A stretch of 64,000 nucleotides of DNA from Lewinellaceae bacterium (lineage in GTDB: Bacteria > Bacteroidota > Bacteroidia > Chitinophagales > Saprospiraceae). Position 1 is the stretch's first letter; each line of letters begins with the position of its first letter. Under the pieces are notes generated by a model that made no database searches, was not told the origin of the DNA, and saw nothing but the letters and a program-made list of their open reading frames with translations. This document shows, one piece after another, positions 8,936-18,412 of the stretch. A program made the position numbers and the translations under genes. The DNA lies in NCBI GenBank assembly GCA_016713985.1, contig JADJOD010000010.1, positions 128,555-192,554 of the forward strand, in the 5' to 3' direction.

Positions 8936-9528
8936 ATGCGCCCTTTTAACCGTCTTCGAGCGCCGGATTTTTTATCTGAAAATTGGAAAAGGTGGGGAAT
9001 GAATACGCGACTCGAAAAACAGCCAAACCTTCTTACGCTTTCAACTGGAAACAATTCAAAGGGCAACGGGTGAACCAAATACTGTTGCCTGTTTTGCGGG
9101 AGCAGACCCAGCATCACTGTTCCTATTGCGATGCATATCCACCAAATTTACCGGATAAAACGATTGATCACTTTTTGCCTAAAGGCGACACACGTTTTTA
9201 TCATTTGTCTTATCACTGGGGAAACCTGTATTTCGCTTGCGGCCATTGTCAACGGGCCAAAATGGAGCAATTTGACGATGCGCTATTGCGCCCGGACGAA
9301 CCGGACTATTCCTTCGAACGATATTTCATTTGCAATTTTTCAACAGGAGAAATTGAAGTCAATCCGGCGGCTTCGGAGATAGACCAACAACGGGCCGATG
9401 TATCAATCCGCCTGTTCGGTTTTAATCTGGAAGGCCAACCTTTCTCCCGTATACGTGAGTGGAAGTCCTTTGAAAAACAGGTATTAGACGATTTAAACGA
9501 TTACGCTTTTCGTTTCCTCTTCGAGTAA
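8936..9528 (+). CDS. HNH endonuclease, PtuB/TIGR02646-like (one frameshift near its start)
   Basis: About 198 codons. The core has paired cysteines CSYCD, then TIDHFLPKGD with the HNH histidine, then WGNLYFACGHCQRAK with the second cysteine pair: the zinc-braced HNH layout of the retron/Septu-associated PtuB family. The N-terminus MRPFNRLRAPDFLSENWKRW is read from ATG 8936; one base is missing in the G run at 8994-8997, after which the frame continues through NEYATRKTAKPSYAFNWK. It probably cuts nucleic acid on command of the upstream ATPase. It ends 5 bases from the convergent DUF4105 gene, so the module is bounded on that side. Confidence 0.82.
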
Positions 9529-9533
9529 AAACT

Positions 9534-10706
9534 TCACCCGTTCTCTTCCTTCACATCCTTTTTCCAATACCTCCGCCACAATCCTTTTACCACCACCAGC
9601 CCGGCGATGGGCATGGCGGCTACGGGCATGTCCTGCGGGATAAATTTCCAGAAAATCAACACCAGTGCGGCCAGTATACCGGCTCCGGTAAAATAATTCT
9701 CCAACCACTCCGTGCGGCGGGTGCGCCAGAATACCAGCAGGTGGGTAGGCAAAGCCCACAGGATGTTCAGGTTGGTCTTCGTGGCCGAGTGATCGGTGGC
9801 AAACCAAAGCAATGTGATGAGCAGGCCGGCCACACCCAACACAAACCAGAAGATCATGTCGAAAATGTGCTCGGTACGCGGATTGCCCATGCTCAACAAG
9901 CCGATAATTGCTACGAGGCACATCACCAGAAGCGGGTTTCCGAAAAAACCGGCCTTGAACCGGGGCGCGGGAAATGGCCGTTCCGGTATCCGGCGTTCTG
10001 ATTTTACCAGGGGCGTTTTGTCGTCAATCTTCGTCGTGGCGAACATGTGGTGCATGTGATCGGGCAGAAACATAAAGTCTTCCGGGCGCGCTTTGCGGTC
10101 GGCGGGATAACCCAGCAGTATGTCGATGCCAAACCTGGTCCAGGGCATTTTTTCCAGATAGGGGTGCAGCAGTTGGCGCATCGTGGCGCCTCGCGCCAGG
10201 CGTGTGCTGTCAAATACAAGGTCGTGGTAAAAGGTTTCTTTTACCATATCCCGGACGCGTGTAGCGCAGTTGTCGTAAAAGAAATCATACTTGTAATAGC
10301 GGTTTTGTTCCAGCGCATTTTCCTGCAACAGGTTGAAAATCCGTTGTTTCTGCTCCCGGTTCAGGTTTAGCAATTGTTCCTGCATCCCCCTTTGATCGTG
10401 CAGGTTGATGTATTCGAATCCCCGGTAGGGTTCGATATCGAGGAAGTAGAGCAATTTGCCGCGGCAAAACTTCAGGATAAAATTCGGCTGCTCAAAATCG
10501 AAAGTGCCGTAATTATAACACCGGTCGATACGGTTTTGCGGATCGTATACCCGTATTGCGCTGTGCCCGAAGGTGCTGTATAAAAATTCGCCGGGCGCCA
10601 CCGTCATCAGACTGACCCGGGCGCTGTCCGAAAGGGTGGGCAGGGCCTGAGAAAATAAACTCCCGGCCACAAACATCACCGGGATAAAAAGACAGATTCG
10701 CTTCAT
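9534..10706 (-). CDS. DUF4105 (Lnb-like) membrane protein
   Basis: 390 residues. A signal peptide (MKRICLFIPVMFVAGSLFSQ) is followed by a periplasmic DUF4105 domain of about 220 residues with the conserved segments YSTFGHSAIRV, NYGTFDF and YDFFYDNCATRVRD, then four or five hydrophobic helices from about residue 255 to the end. The domain resembles the N-terminal periplasmic part of Lnb and contains a conserved His and Cys that suggest a papain-like hydrolase. Its substrate is unknown. It is the last gene of a four-gene minus-strand envelope operon, 6 bases after DUF4112. Confidence 0.85.
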   Translation of the reverse strand: MKRICLFIPVMFVAGSLFSQALPTLSDSARVSLMTVAPGEFLYSTFGHSAIRVYDPQNRIDRCYNYGTFDFEQPNFILKFCRGKLLYFLDIEPYRGFEYINLHDQRGMQEQLLNLNREQKQRIFNLLQENALEQNRYYKYDFFYDNCATRVRDMVKETFYHDLVFDSTRLARGATMRQLLHPYLEKMPWTRFGIDILLGYPADRKARPEDFMFLPDHMHHMFATTKIDDKTPLVKSERRIPERPFPAPRFKAGFFGNPLLVMCLVAIIGLLSMGNPRTEHIFDMIFWFVLGVAGLLITLLWFATDHSATKTNLNILWALPTHLLVFWRTRRTEWLENYFTGAGILAALVLIFWKFIPQDMPVAAMPIAGLVVVKGLWRRYWKKDVKEENG

Positions 10707-10712
10707 AGAGAA

Positions 10713-11213
10713 TTAAATTAAACTCCAGACCCAGGCAACGAGCAACGCCGCTAATTTCCATATCCCCCAGACCATGGCAACAAAAGTGATAAAAAATAGA
10801 AAACCCAGTATGGCGATCGAACCTTTGGCAGACTGACGTTCTGTGTTCTCTGCGTAATATTTTTTCAACAGGTCCACATTCCGGCGATTGGCTTTATACC
10901 CGAAATCAAACAAGTCACCCGCGATCGGAATCACCCCGACGAGGGCGTCGAAAGCAAAATTTCCCATCATACGCAACATGAGCACGGGCCCTGCGCCATG
11001 CCGGAGCATGATGCGCATCAAAAAACCGGAAACCACAAAACCGGCGATATCGCCCGTATAAGGCACCAGTCCGATGATGCCGTCCAGGCCAAAACGAATA
11101 TCGGTGCCCGGAATACGGAAGCGGTTGTCGAGCAGCGCCGCAAGCCGGTCGAGGTGTACAAGTTCGGGTGTGGTCGACGTGTTCTGTTTATTCAGATTGT
11201 CCATCATGTACAA
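10713..11213 (-). CDS. DUF4112 membrane protein
   Basis: 166 residues. The family pattern is clear: LAALLDNRFRIPGTDIRFGLDGIIGLVPYTGD followed by FDALVGVIPIAGDLFDFGYKANRRN, two GD-ending amphipathic segments separated by a hydrophobic stretch, and a C-terminal hydrophobic helix pair. Members are small integral membrane proteins with no assigned function. Three in-frame ATGs lie within the first four codons, so the start could be 11213, 11207 or 11204. It sits between the transglutaminase-like and DUF4105 genes with gaps of 24 and 6 bases. Confidence 0.85.
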   Translation of the reverse strand: MYMMDNLNKQNTSTTPELVHLDRLAALLDNRFRIPGTDIRFGLDGIIGLVPYTGDIAGFVVSGFLMRIMLRHGAGPVLMLRMMGNFAFDALVGVIPIAGDLFDFGYKANRRNVDLLKKYYAENTERQSAKGSIAILGFLFFITFVAMVWGIWKLAALLVAWVWSLI

Positions 11214-11237
11214 ATTGGGGGCAAAATAAAGGTGATT

Positions 11238-12197
11238 TTATTTGATGGAGCACTGAAGCACAGCGGTTGTTTTTGCCCGGCTTTCACCCACGTATACCGT
11301 AAAAAGGGTGGCCGAACCGGGTGTAAAAGTCAAAACGACCCAGCCGTCGTCGTTTTTTTTCAGGTCCGATTGTATTTCCCGTTTTTTTCCGGCGGCGACG
11401 ACAAATACGGCGGGTACGGTGCTGAATTTGAGCCTGATTTCGGCCTTGCCGTCTGTGGGTACAATTTTTCCGTTTTCCGGGCTGAAGGCCTCCAGAGGAA
11501 ATGCTTCGATGGTGAAATTGACCATCGGTTGTTCGTTAAACTCGATTTTGGAAACGGGTTTTTCCAGCAACTGCCATTTTTCATCGTCCGGTAAGTGATT
11601 GAGCAGGAACAACGAGGGGCTGGTGAAGAAAAATGCCGGAGTAAAGCGTTGCACAAAACGCTCCGTGTCGTCGTCCACAAACCCTGCACCCCAGGTGGCA
11701 TCGACGAGATGCCAGTCTTCCCCGATTTTCACCGCATTCCAGGCATGACTGCCGCCTCTGCCGCTCATTTTCCGGGAAATACCGGAAATAACGACCGACT
11801 CAAGTCCGGCTGCCGTACACATTTTCTGAAACAGGCGGCTGTAATCGGCGCAAACCCCCTTTTCATGGCGGAGGGTATTCCGGATTTCGTCTTCCTGAAA
11901 CGCCTGTATGTTTTTTTGCAGTTCCTGGGGTGTTCGCCCGCCGATCCGCGGTTTGGGTGGTGGGTCTTTGTATTTTTTATAGTCGTAACGAATGTTGCAG
12001 GCAATCCAGGAAAAAATCACCCGCGCTTTTTCCCGATCCGTGTTGAAGGATTGGGTCAACTGAAGGGCGAGTTCGGCCGCATCGTTGTATTTTTTAGTGA
12101 AAGTCCCGGCGATGGAATCCGCCCTGGCGAATTCCGGTTGCGCGCACAGGGAAAACGCGGCCAAAAGTGTAAGCGATAAAACAAGAAGTAGTTTCAT
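11238..12197 (-). CDS. Secreted transglutaminase-like domain protein
   Basis: 319 residues with a signal peptide ending near SLCAQ. The transglutaminase/protease-like triad is visible: Cys in HEKGVCADYSRLF (about residue 117), His in GSHAWNAVK (about 149) and Asp in HLVDATWG (about 163). A beta-rich C-terminal region follows. Such proteins act in the periplasm as peptidases or crosslinking enzymes; the substrate is not predictable. It is preceded by the LysM glucosaminidase gene (30-base gap), which suggests a shared cell-wall role. Confidence 0.88.
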   Translation of the reverse strand: MKLLLVLSLTLLAAFSLCAQPEFARADSIAGTFTKKYNDAAELALQLTQSFNTDREKARVIFSWIACNIRYDYKKYKDPPPKPRIGGRTPQELQKNIQAFQEDEIRNTLRHEKGVCADYSRLFQKMCTAAGLESVVISGISRKMSGRGGSHAWNAVKIGEDWHLVDATWGAGFVDDDTERFVQRFTPAFFFTSPSLFLLNHLPDDEKWQLLEKPVSKIEFNEQPMVNFTIEAFPLEAFSPENGKIVPTDGKAEIRLKFSTVPAVFVVAAGKKREIQSDLKKNDDGWVVLTFTPGSATLFTVYVGESRAKTTAVLQCSIK

Positions 12198-12227
12198 AGG
12201 AGGTGGTATGGATAAATTGTCACTTGT

Positions 12228-13708
12228 TTATCTCACCCGCAGGGTCTGCCCTATTTTTACGGTATCGTCTCTCAGGTTGTTCAATTGTTTGATCCTGGCA
12301 ACGGTGGTATTGTATTTTCTGGATATGCTGTACAAGGTATCACCCTTGATCACGTAGTGATAACCATCGGCAACTGCGGGTGGCGTGGTGGTGTAAGGCC
12401 GGTTGGGGTTGGTCAGCACTTCCGAACCCGGCTGGTTGGGCTGGTTGGGGATGGGGTCCGAGGGGTAAGGAATGCCGGTGACGGCGGGTGGTTTCATATT
12501 GTCGGTGACGGCAGGCGCTTGTGTGCCGGGTTTTTCTTCGACGGCAGGGTCGAGGTAGGCGTTGTCGTCGGGCACCATCGTATTGCCGGTGGGAGGTGTG
12601 GAGGAAACTTCGCCGGGCTGGTTGGGGGTCGGGTCGGAATTGCTTTCGCGCAAACGCACGTTATCACTTTGCGGGCGTTTGCCTTTCAGGCGGATACGTT
12701 CGCCCACAGCCGGTTCCATGCCGTAGCTGAGCCGGTTGCGCTGGAGCAGTTTGGAGAGTTTGACCCCGTATAATTGGGAAATTTCGAACATGGTTTCGTT
12801 GTCTTTTACAAAATGCTCCGATGCCCGGCCGCTCCATTTGTCTCTTTTCTGTTGAATAAAAACCCGCGTTTTTGATTTGAGTTTTTGTGCCGGGGTATAG
12901 CCTCTGTCGTTGTAATTCACCACTTTATCAGTATTCAGCCGGTATGCTTTGGCAATATCCGACACGGTTTCTCCTTCACGCGACAGCACCACTTTGGTGT
13001 CGTTGATCCTCCCGATGCGGTTGGCGGGGTTGGGCAGTGGAATATCAGCTCCGGTGGCGCCGCCGGCTGTGGGATTTTCCGGGTTGGGCAAACCGCTGCC
13101 CGGATTGTTGCTCCCCGGGGTGTCGTATTCGTAGAGTTTGTAGCGCTCAATGATGTCGATGAGTTTTTCGGCGTAAGTATTGGAAGTGGAATATCCGGCA
13201 GCCTCCAGGCCTTCCGCCCATCCTTTGTAGTCGGTGCGATCCAGTTTAAACAAAAAACCGTAGCGGAAATCCTTCCGGGGATCGCGCAAAAACTCGCCGT
13301 GGTCATTAAAACTCTCCTCTACCTTGCTGTATTTGCGGAAACAGGATTCGATAAGATTTCCTTCGGAATCCTTGTCGTCGTCCTTTTTGTAGTAGGTTTT
13401 TCCCGTCCATCCGCTGCCGCATTTGATGCCGAAATGGTTGTTGGCGTTGGTCGCCACGTCGCTCGATCCGGCGCCGCTTTCCAGAATACCCTGCGCCAGA
13501 ATGATGCTGGCGGGAATACCGTCGCGTTCCATTTCGAGGACGGCTGCAGCGCCGAACTGGGTGGCGTATACCTGGTTCCGGTCGGCGTTCGATCCGGCTC
13601 TGCTGTACATGGCGGGCGCCGGCTCTTCCACTTTTGAACCACTTTTAAAAAGACCGCAGCTCTGGGAAAAAAGGGCGGCAAATAACAAAAAGTAAGAATA
13701 CGTTTCAT
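12228..13708 (-). CDS. Glucosaminidase lipoprotein with three LysM domains (frameshift in signal peptide)
   Basis: About 494 codons. A lipoprotein signal (MKRILTF then LLFAALFSQSCG, lipobox SQSC) precedes a mannosyl-glycoprotein endo-beta-N-acetylglucosaminidase-like domain: GIPASIILAQGILESGAGSS, NHFGIKCG and a YSTSNTYAEKLIDIIERY end. Three LysM repeats follow: GETVSDIAKAYRL, NETMFEISQLYGV and the C-terminal HYVIKGDTLYSISRKYNTT. A Pro/Asn-rich linker separates the last two. ATG 13708 and the domain body are in different frames; one missing T in the run at 13687-13691 explains it. It likely hydrolyses peptidoglycan in the periplasm or at the outer membrane, and is first in its operon. Confidence 0.88.
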
Positions 13709-13986
13709 GCTGGGAGTTGGTATTGTATGTTTCGGAATTTAAGATAAGCAGCAGGATGGAAATTTTTTCCATCCGGATGTTTCATGATCACAATGTTGCG
13801 AAGAAAATCAGTAGTATTAATTTTGTCCGCTTACTTATGACCGTCAAATGTAAAACGCCTTTGCAAAAAAACTATTTCCTGACGGGCTGCTGTGTCAAAG
13901 TTTCGGTTGTTCCTGCGCTGGAATGCCGGAATGCACTTGTAAAATGCCGAAAACAGGCCGGCACTTCGCTGAATAACCGAAAGATG

Positions 13987-13994
13987 TACATTTG
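13987..13994 (+). promoter_or_regulatory. Candidate -7 box (TACATTTG) of rfbD
   Basis: TACATTTG fits TAnnTTTG exactly, 39 bases before the rfbD start; the -33 TTG is not well matched. It lies in the divergent gap 13709-14032, which otherwise shows no gene. Confidence 0.45.
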
Positions 13995-14032
13995 TGCGGT
14001 TCGAATTTAATGTTTGCTTGCTGACATCAACA

Positions 14033-14914
14033 ATGAGGATTCTTATAACGGGTGGGAACGGACAGCTTGGGCAATGTTTCCGGCAATTGGCCCGGCAGTA
14101 TTCGCCCTGGAAATTTTCTTTTGTCGATATCGACGACATCGATATCACCAATCGCAAGGCGCTGTTTGCGTTATTCCGCTCATTCCCGCCCGGCGATTTG
14201 AAATGGTGCATCAATTGCGCGGCTTATACCGCCGTCGATAAAGCGGAAAACGAACCGCTCCAAGCCCGCCGGATCAATGTTGGCGGCGCTAAAAACCTGG
14301 CCGAAGCCTGCGCCGCAGCCGGCATACCGCTGGTGCATTTGTCCACGGATTACGTATACCACAACCGGCAAAACACCCCTTTTCTGGAGACGGATCCCGT
14401 CAGCCCCAAAAGTGTGTACGCGCGCACCAAACTCGCCGGCGACCGGGCTGCCCTGAAAGCCAATCCCTTGACCATGATCGTTCGCACGTCTTGGGTGTAT
14501 TCGGCATTTGGCAATAATTTTGTAAAAACCATGCTGCGCCTCGGCGCCGAACGCCCGGAATTGAAGGTTGTTTTTGACCAGATCGGAACACCCACTTATG
14601 CGCCTGATCTGGCGGTGGCGATCCTGGCGATCATCGGGAAAGTGGAGGAAAAAGAACTTCCGCCGGAGTCGGTACGTGGTGTCTGGCATTATTCCAACGA
14701 AGGTGTGACCAGCTGGTACGATTTTGCACAGGCAATTTTTGACCTGAAAAAACTGCCGTGCAAGCTGCTGCCCATCGAAACCAGGGATTTTCCCACACCC
14801 GCGGCCCGGCCGCCGTTCAGTGTGTTGAACAAGGGAAAAATCAAAAAATCTTTCGGACTGGAGATTCCGCATTGGCGGGACAGCCTGATCAAATGCCTTC
14901 GGGAACTGCCGTGA
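14033..14914 (+). CDS. rfbD: dTDP-4-dehydrorhamnose reductase
   Basis: 293 residues of the short-chain dehydrogenase fold. The NAD(P)-binding GGNGQLG is at residues 7-13, CINCAAYTAVDKAE near 62, then STDYVY and the catalytic Tyr/Lys in SVYARTKLAGD (YxxxK), and RTSWVYSAFGNNFVKTM. This is the last step of dTDP-L-rhamnose synthesis, which feeds O-antigen or exopolysaccharide. The other rml genes are not in this window, so it stands alone here. The start at 14033 puts the Rossmann motif at the usual position. Confidence 0.9.
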   Translation: MRILITGGNGQLGQCFRQLARQYSPWKFSFVDIDDIDITNRKALFALFRSFPPGDLKWCINCAAYTAVDKAENEPLQARRINVGGAKNLAEACAAAGIPLVHLSTDYVYHNRQNTPFLETDPVSPKSVYARTKLAGDRAALKANPLTMIVRTSWVYSAFGNNFVKTMLRLGAERPELKVVFDQIGTPTYAPDLAVAILAIIGKVEEKELPPESVRGVWHYSNEGVTSWYDFAQAIFDLKKLPCKLLPIETRDFPTPAARPPFSVLNKGKIKKSFGLEIPHWRDSLIKCLRELP

Positions 14915-14916
14915 CA

Positions 14917-14956
14917 CCAACCTCCGGTTGGCGATACGAAACCAACCGGAGGTTGG
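14917..14956. repeat. Double palindrome after rfbD (CCAACCTCCGGTTGG)
   Basis: CCAACCTCCGGTTGG (14917-14931) and CCAACCGGAGGTTGG (14942-14956) are each palindromic and are reverse complements of each other, with similar CGATACGAA and CGTTACGAA tails. It can fold as one long hairpin or two short ones; a terminator or REP-like element for rfbD is likely. Confidence 0.6.
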
Positions 14957-15007
14957 CGTTACGAATGAAATTTCGTCAATTTGCAGTACTGAATAAAACT
15001 GTTCCAA

Positions 15008-16005
15008 ATGGAGATCAACGAAATTATCGACCTGACCCGGTCGCAGCTCCGGCAGGGCGAAACGGGTAAAGCGCTGGAAACGCTGCACCGTGCGCTGGAA
15101 AATAACCCGCAGTACGCCGAAGTGCTTCGGACTCTCCGGGTGGTGGAGGCGAATTACAATGCGACCCGGCAACAGGAGATCAAGGGAATTCTTTCTTTCC
15201 AGGAGGCGCAACGCCAGTACAGCCAGGTCAACGACGCACTTTTTTCTGCCATCGATGATTTGGCCGCAGGCCGAACATCCGCCCGCACACCGGCCGCGCC
15301 GGCATCTTCCCCGCCGTCTTCTTCCCGGCTGGTCTGGATCGCCGGCGGTGCAGTCGTTTTAATCGTCGGCGTGATCGCCGGTACCTGGTTTTCCAGGAAA
15401 GGAACACCCAAAAGCGGGGCCGGCGCCACAAAAGAAGAAATCAACTGCCCGGCCTTTACGGGCCTCGGACAAAGGGTCATCATTCTGCCTTTTCAAAACA
15501 TAGGTGCTGTAGCTGCCCGGCCCGATCTGATCATTCAATCACGTATCCGCGAATTATCCGGTAAAAACAACTTCTCCTCGTCGGTGGAGGTGTTGACCAC
15601 GTATGATTCCGTCAAAAATAACCCGGACATCGCGGAAGCATCCGGTATCGGCCGCCTGTGTGGGGCTGATCTGGTGATCTGGGGGCAGTACGATAAGTCA
15701 GATTCGATCAAGGTGGACATCCGGTATGTATTCACCAAAAGTGGGATTCTGGGCCGGTCGCCCGGTTTTTTGGCGTTTAAAGACCTGCCGGCCCTGCGCG
15801 ACGGACGTATGGTGCGCGGGCTCGACGATGCCATTTTCGCTTGTGCGGCCTGATGGCCATTCAGGGGAAAAACGTTCCGCTGGCCAAACAATGGTTTGAA
15901 AAAGTGCACAACATGCAGCAATCGGACAAGGTGGTGATGGATAAATTGAATACCCTGCGTGAAAAAGTGGAAGACAAACGGAATACAAGCGGCAAAAAGA
16001 ACTAA
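15008..16005 (+). CDS. Membrane protein with N-terminal EAD11-like domain and TolB/FlgO-like domain (one frameshift)
   Basis: About 332 codons. Residues 1-85 match the pattern of effector-associated domain 11: IIDLTRSQLRQGETGKALETL, then a VVEANYNATRQQEIKGILSF stretch and a YSQVNDALFSAIDDL end. One transmembrane helix follows (LVWIAGGAVVLIVGVIAGTWF, about 107-127). The C-terminal part has VIILPFQNIG and a GADLVIWGQYD strand, as in FlgO/TolB-N-like domains. The main frame stops at 15853, but one added T near 15841 continues it as LCGLMAIQGKNVPLAKQWFEKV, a TPR-like helix pair, to the stop at 16003-16005. EADs tether partners in conflict systems of multicellular bacteria. I am fairly sure of the EAD match by eye and less sure of the outer domain. 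Confidence 0.68.
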
Positions 16006-16011
16006 AAATCC

Positions 16012-16965
16012 TCAAAGCGCGCTCCCTGCGAGGGATTGTAAATCGCCCACCGAAGAAGTGGTTTTGTTGTGCAATTGTTTCAGTTTCAGGTTGTCGAGAA
16101 ACTGAACCGTCTCATGCAATCCGTTCAGCAGGCTTGCATTGGGCGGGAGTTGAATGGCGTTCACAAACAACTGGGCTCCCGTAAGCAGAAGTTGCGACGG
16201 ATTGACAACCTGTGCTGCCGAATCGAGGTAAGTCTGAATGGGATGCCGGGGTATAGGCTCCTGTATGATCGTAAATACGTAATCGGGGTGCAAGGGCTGG
16301 CAGGCATCCTCCAGGTCGCTCAGTGAAATGCGGTAGCCGAGATAAATCACCCGTTGATGGCGGCTGCGAAGCAGGTAGTGCATAAACAGCAAAGTGAGTT
16401 CCTGCGACTCATCCTCCGGAAGGTAAAGCAAAAAACGTTGCGGCGTCGCGGGATGCTTCCACAGGCTCTTTGTCAATCGCCGCCATCAGTTTGCGCCGGA
16501 TCAGGTGCCCGATAAATTTTTCATGCGCCGGGCTGATACTGTTGGTCAGCCATAATACATTGAGTTTGTCGAGGAAAGGGTAGACCAACTCGACCATCGT
16601 GCGTTCAAATCCGTATTCCCAGGCATAAGCGGAAAAATACGGTCAAAAGTTGCTTCATCCAGGTCAATCATGGCTAAGGTGAGCGCGTCGATCTGGGTAT
16701 TCTGGCTGCCGCTATTTTCGGAAATATCCGCCACCCGTTCCGCGATTTCCTCGGGTGTCATTTTGGCCAGTTTGCTGATCTTGTATCCGTTGCGGTTGAG
16801 CAGGGCGACATTGAATAAAAGGCGGAGGTTTTCGTCGGTGTAATACCGGATATTGGTATCCGTACGAGCCGGCACGACCAGTCCGTAACGTTGCTCCCAT
16901 ATACGGATGGTGTGGGCTTTGATGCCCGTCAGTTTTTCCAGATCGCGGATTGAATAAATGGCCAT
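16012..16965 (-). CDS. MerR-family regulator with degenerate B12-binding fold (two frameshifts)
   Basis: About 318 codons. The N-terminus YSIRDLEKLTGIKAHTIRIW then EQRYGLVVPART is a MerR winged-helix domain. The middle (YAWEYGFERTMVELVYPFL and ISPAHEKFIGHLIRRKL) resembles the four-helix B12-binding-2 module of CarH/LitR regulators, and the end (FLLYLPEDESQELTLLFMHYLL) resembles its Rossmann half. The cobalamin-ligating DxHxxG is absent, so it probably works without B12. Frame breaks are a missing base in the A run at 16633-16637 and an extra base near 16450-16452. An AT-rich palindrome lies upstream at 17023. CarH-type proteins often control carotenoid or light-response genes; none are in view. 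Confidence 0.8.
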
Positions 16966-17022
16966 TTCCCTGCGAGTTGCGCTCGGTCGTGATATACCTG
17001 TGCGCTAACTCATTGATTTTCA

Positions 17023-17062
17023 GTTTAAAACAAAATGAAGATCGTTGCTTTTTGTTTTAAAC
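17023..17062. promoter_or_regulatory. AT-rich palindrome upstream of the MerR gene
   Basis: GTTTAAAACAAAA and TTTTTGTTTTAAAC form a nearly perfect inverted repeat around a 13-base spacer, about 60 bases before the MerR-family start. A repeated, well-spaced palindrome of this kind could be the operator for autoregulation by the MerR protein. The remaining gap between the MerR and DUF4349 genes (16966-17244) shows nothing else. Confidence 0.45.
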
Positions 17063-17244
17063 GTCAAAATTGAATGAAACAGTTGAATCTGTGGAATGTT
17101 CGGTCGATTTTATTTACGGAAAGTTCCACAAAGAAACAGACAAATCTTATGCCTAAAGTTATCCGGAAAGGCATAGTGACAGGCTCATCCGAAGTGAGGC
17201 CATGATTATGCCCGGCGAAGTATCGCTGGAAATTTTTTCCATCA

Positions 17245-18209
17245 TTACCCTTTTCGGGCAAACCTTTTCCAGGTAAAAAATACGGCGACGGCCACCAATA
17301 ACACTCCCCACAAATGCAGGAGCCCCAGGAAAATATGGGCTAATATCTGGCCGCCGTTGCGCAATGCATCTCCGGCGCGTGACAGAAACGGGCGTTCGAA
17401 TGGAACATGGTTGACGTTGGCTATCAAGGCCGTACGTTTTTGCGGAAACTGGTAGATATTCACCTGCACCGTGCTGTAGCGGATTGCATCTTCAGTTTTC
17501 ATCGTTTCGATCCGCGCCTGGTCCGTGGCAGCCCGGCTGCGCAGGTTGCGTTCGGTTTTGTCCCCTAAATTGCGCTCCGCACCGGCCGAAGTGGCGGGGG
17601 CCGCTTCCAGTTCCTGCCGGTATTTATCCTGCCGGAGTTGTTCTAATTGTTGTTCCAGTATTTGCAGGCCGACGTCTTCGGCTTTGACCCGGCGGTGGTC
17701 AAGAAAGTCGCTCAATCGGCCGATGGATCGCAGCGTCGTGTCCAGATTTTGGTATAGAACCCTGATAATCAAAAAATTGTGAACATTGAATACGGTTGTT
17801 TCGAGGGCCGAATCCCGGCTCAGCTGTTCAACTTCCCGCGACGTAATCTGCGTATTCAGGTCACTTTTTACCACAAAACCTCCGAACTGTGCTGCGATAT
17901 CTTCGATGTGCAGCGTAGCCTCCGGCACACTTTTACCCGGAAACGAATGTCGGCGGTCCGGATAAAATGTTTCAAAGAGTCAATGGCGCCCGGGCGGGCG
18001 GCTAAAGAGGTGAAAATATCGGTGCCGCCACTGGCGCCGGACCCTTCAGGTTGGGGAGCAGCCGCCTGGCCCGGGGCTTCCTGCGCAGCCGTTTCCGCTG
18101 CTGCGTTATCCGTAAAATGTGACGGCTGTTCGCGGTTGCAGGAGATAAAAAGTGAAAACAGGGTGGCTGCAAAAATGGCCGGCAGCATGATTTTTCTGAA
18201 CGAGAACAT
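17245..18209 (-). CDS. DUF4349 lipoprotein (one frameshift)
   Basis: About 322 codons. A lipoprotein signal (MFSFRKIMLPAIFAATLFS then LFISCNREQ, lipobox FISC) is followed by an Ala/Gly-rich linker, then the DUF4349 pattern: FIRTADIRFRVK, ATLHIEDIAAQFGGFVVKSD, a coiled-coil helix EDVGLQILEQQLEQL and a C-terminal membrane helix LWGVLLVAVAVFFTW. The two halves are in different frames; one missing base in the T run at 17931-17934 joins them. It is probably an envelope-anchored coiled-coil protein of unknown function. Confidence 0.8.
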
Positions 18210-18328
18210 AACAGAAGGGTGATAGAGTGTGATTGTATAATCAGGCGAAATATACAGGCATTTCACGCCCTGCACCAACCGCCCGACCCATGCTGGATGA
18301 TAACGAATTGAAAATTCCATAAAATGCC

Positions 18329-18359
18329 TTGACAAATAAAAAATACCCGGTTATCTTTG
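18329..18359 (+). promoter_or_regulatory. Promoter of the acyl-CoA dehydrogenase gene
   Basis: TTG at 18329-18331 and TATCTTTG at 18352-18359 are 20 bases apart, matching the Bacteroidota sigma factor consensus (TTG, about 19-21 bases, TAnnTTTG). Transcription would begin near 18366, leaving a leader of about 47 bases. It is the best promoter match I found in this window. Confidence 0.75.
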
Positions 18360-18412
18360 TAGCGAAAATTCGCTATTTCATCATTTTGTCTCATTCCCAC
18401 CTTCATATAACA

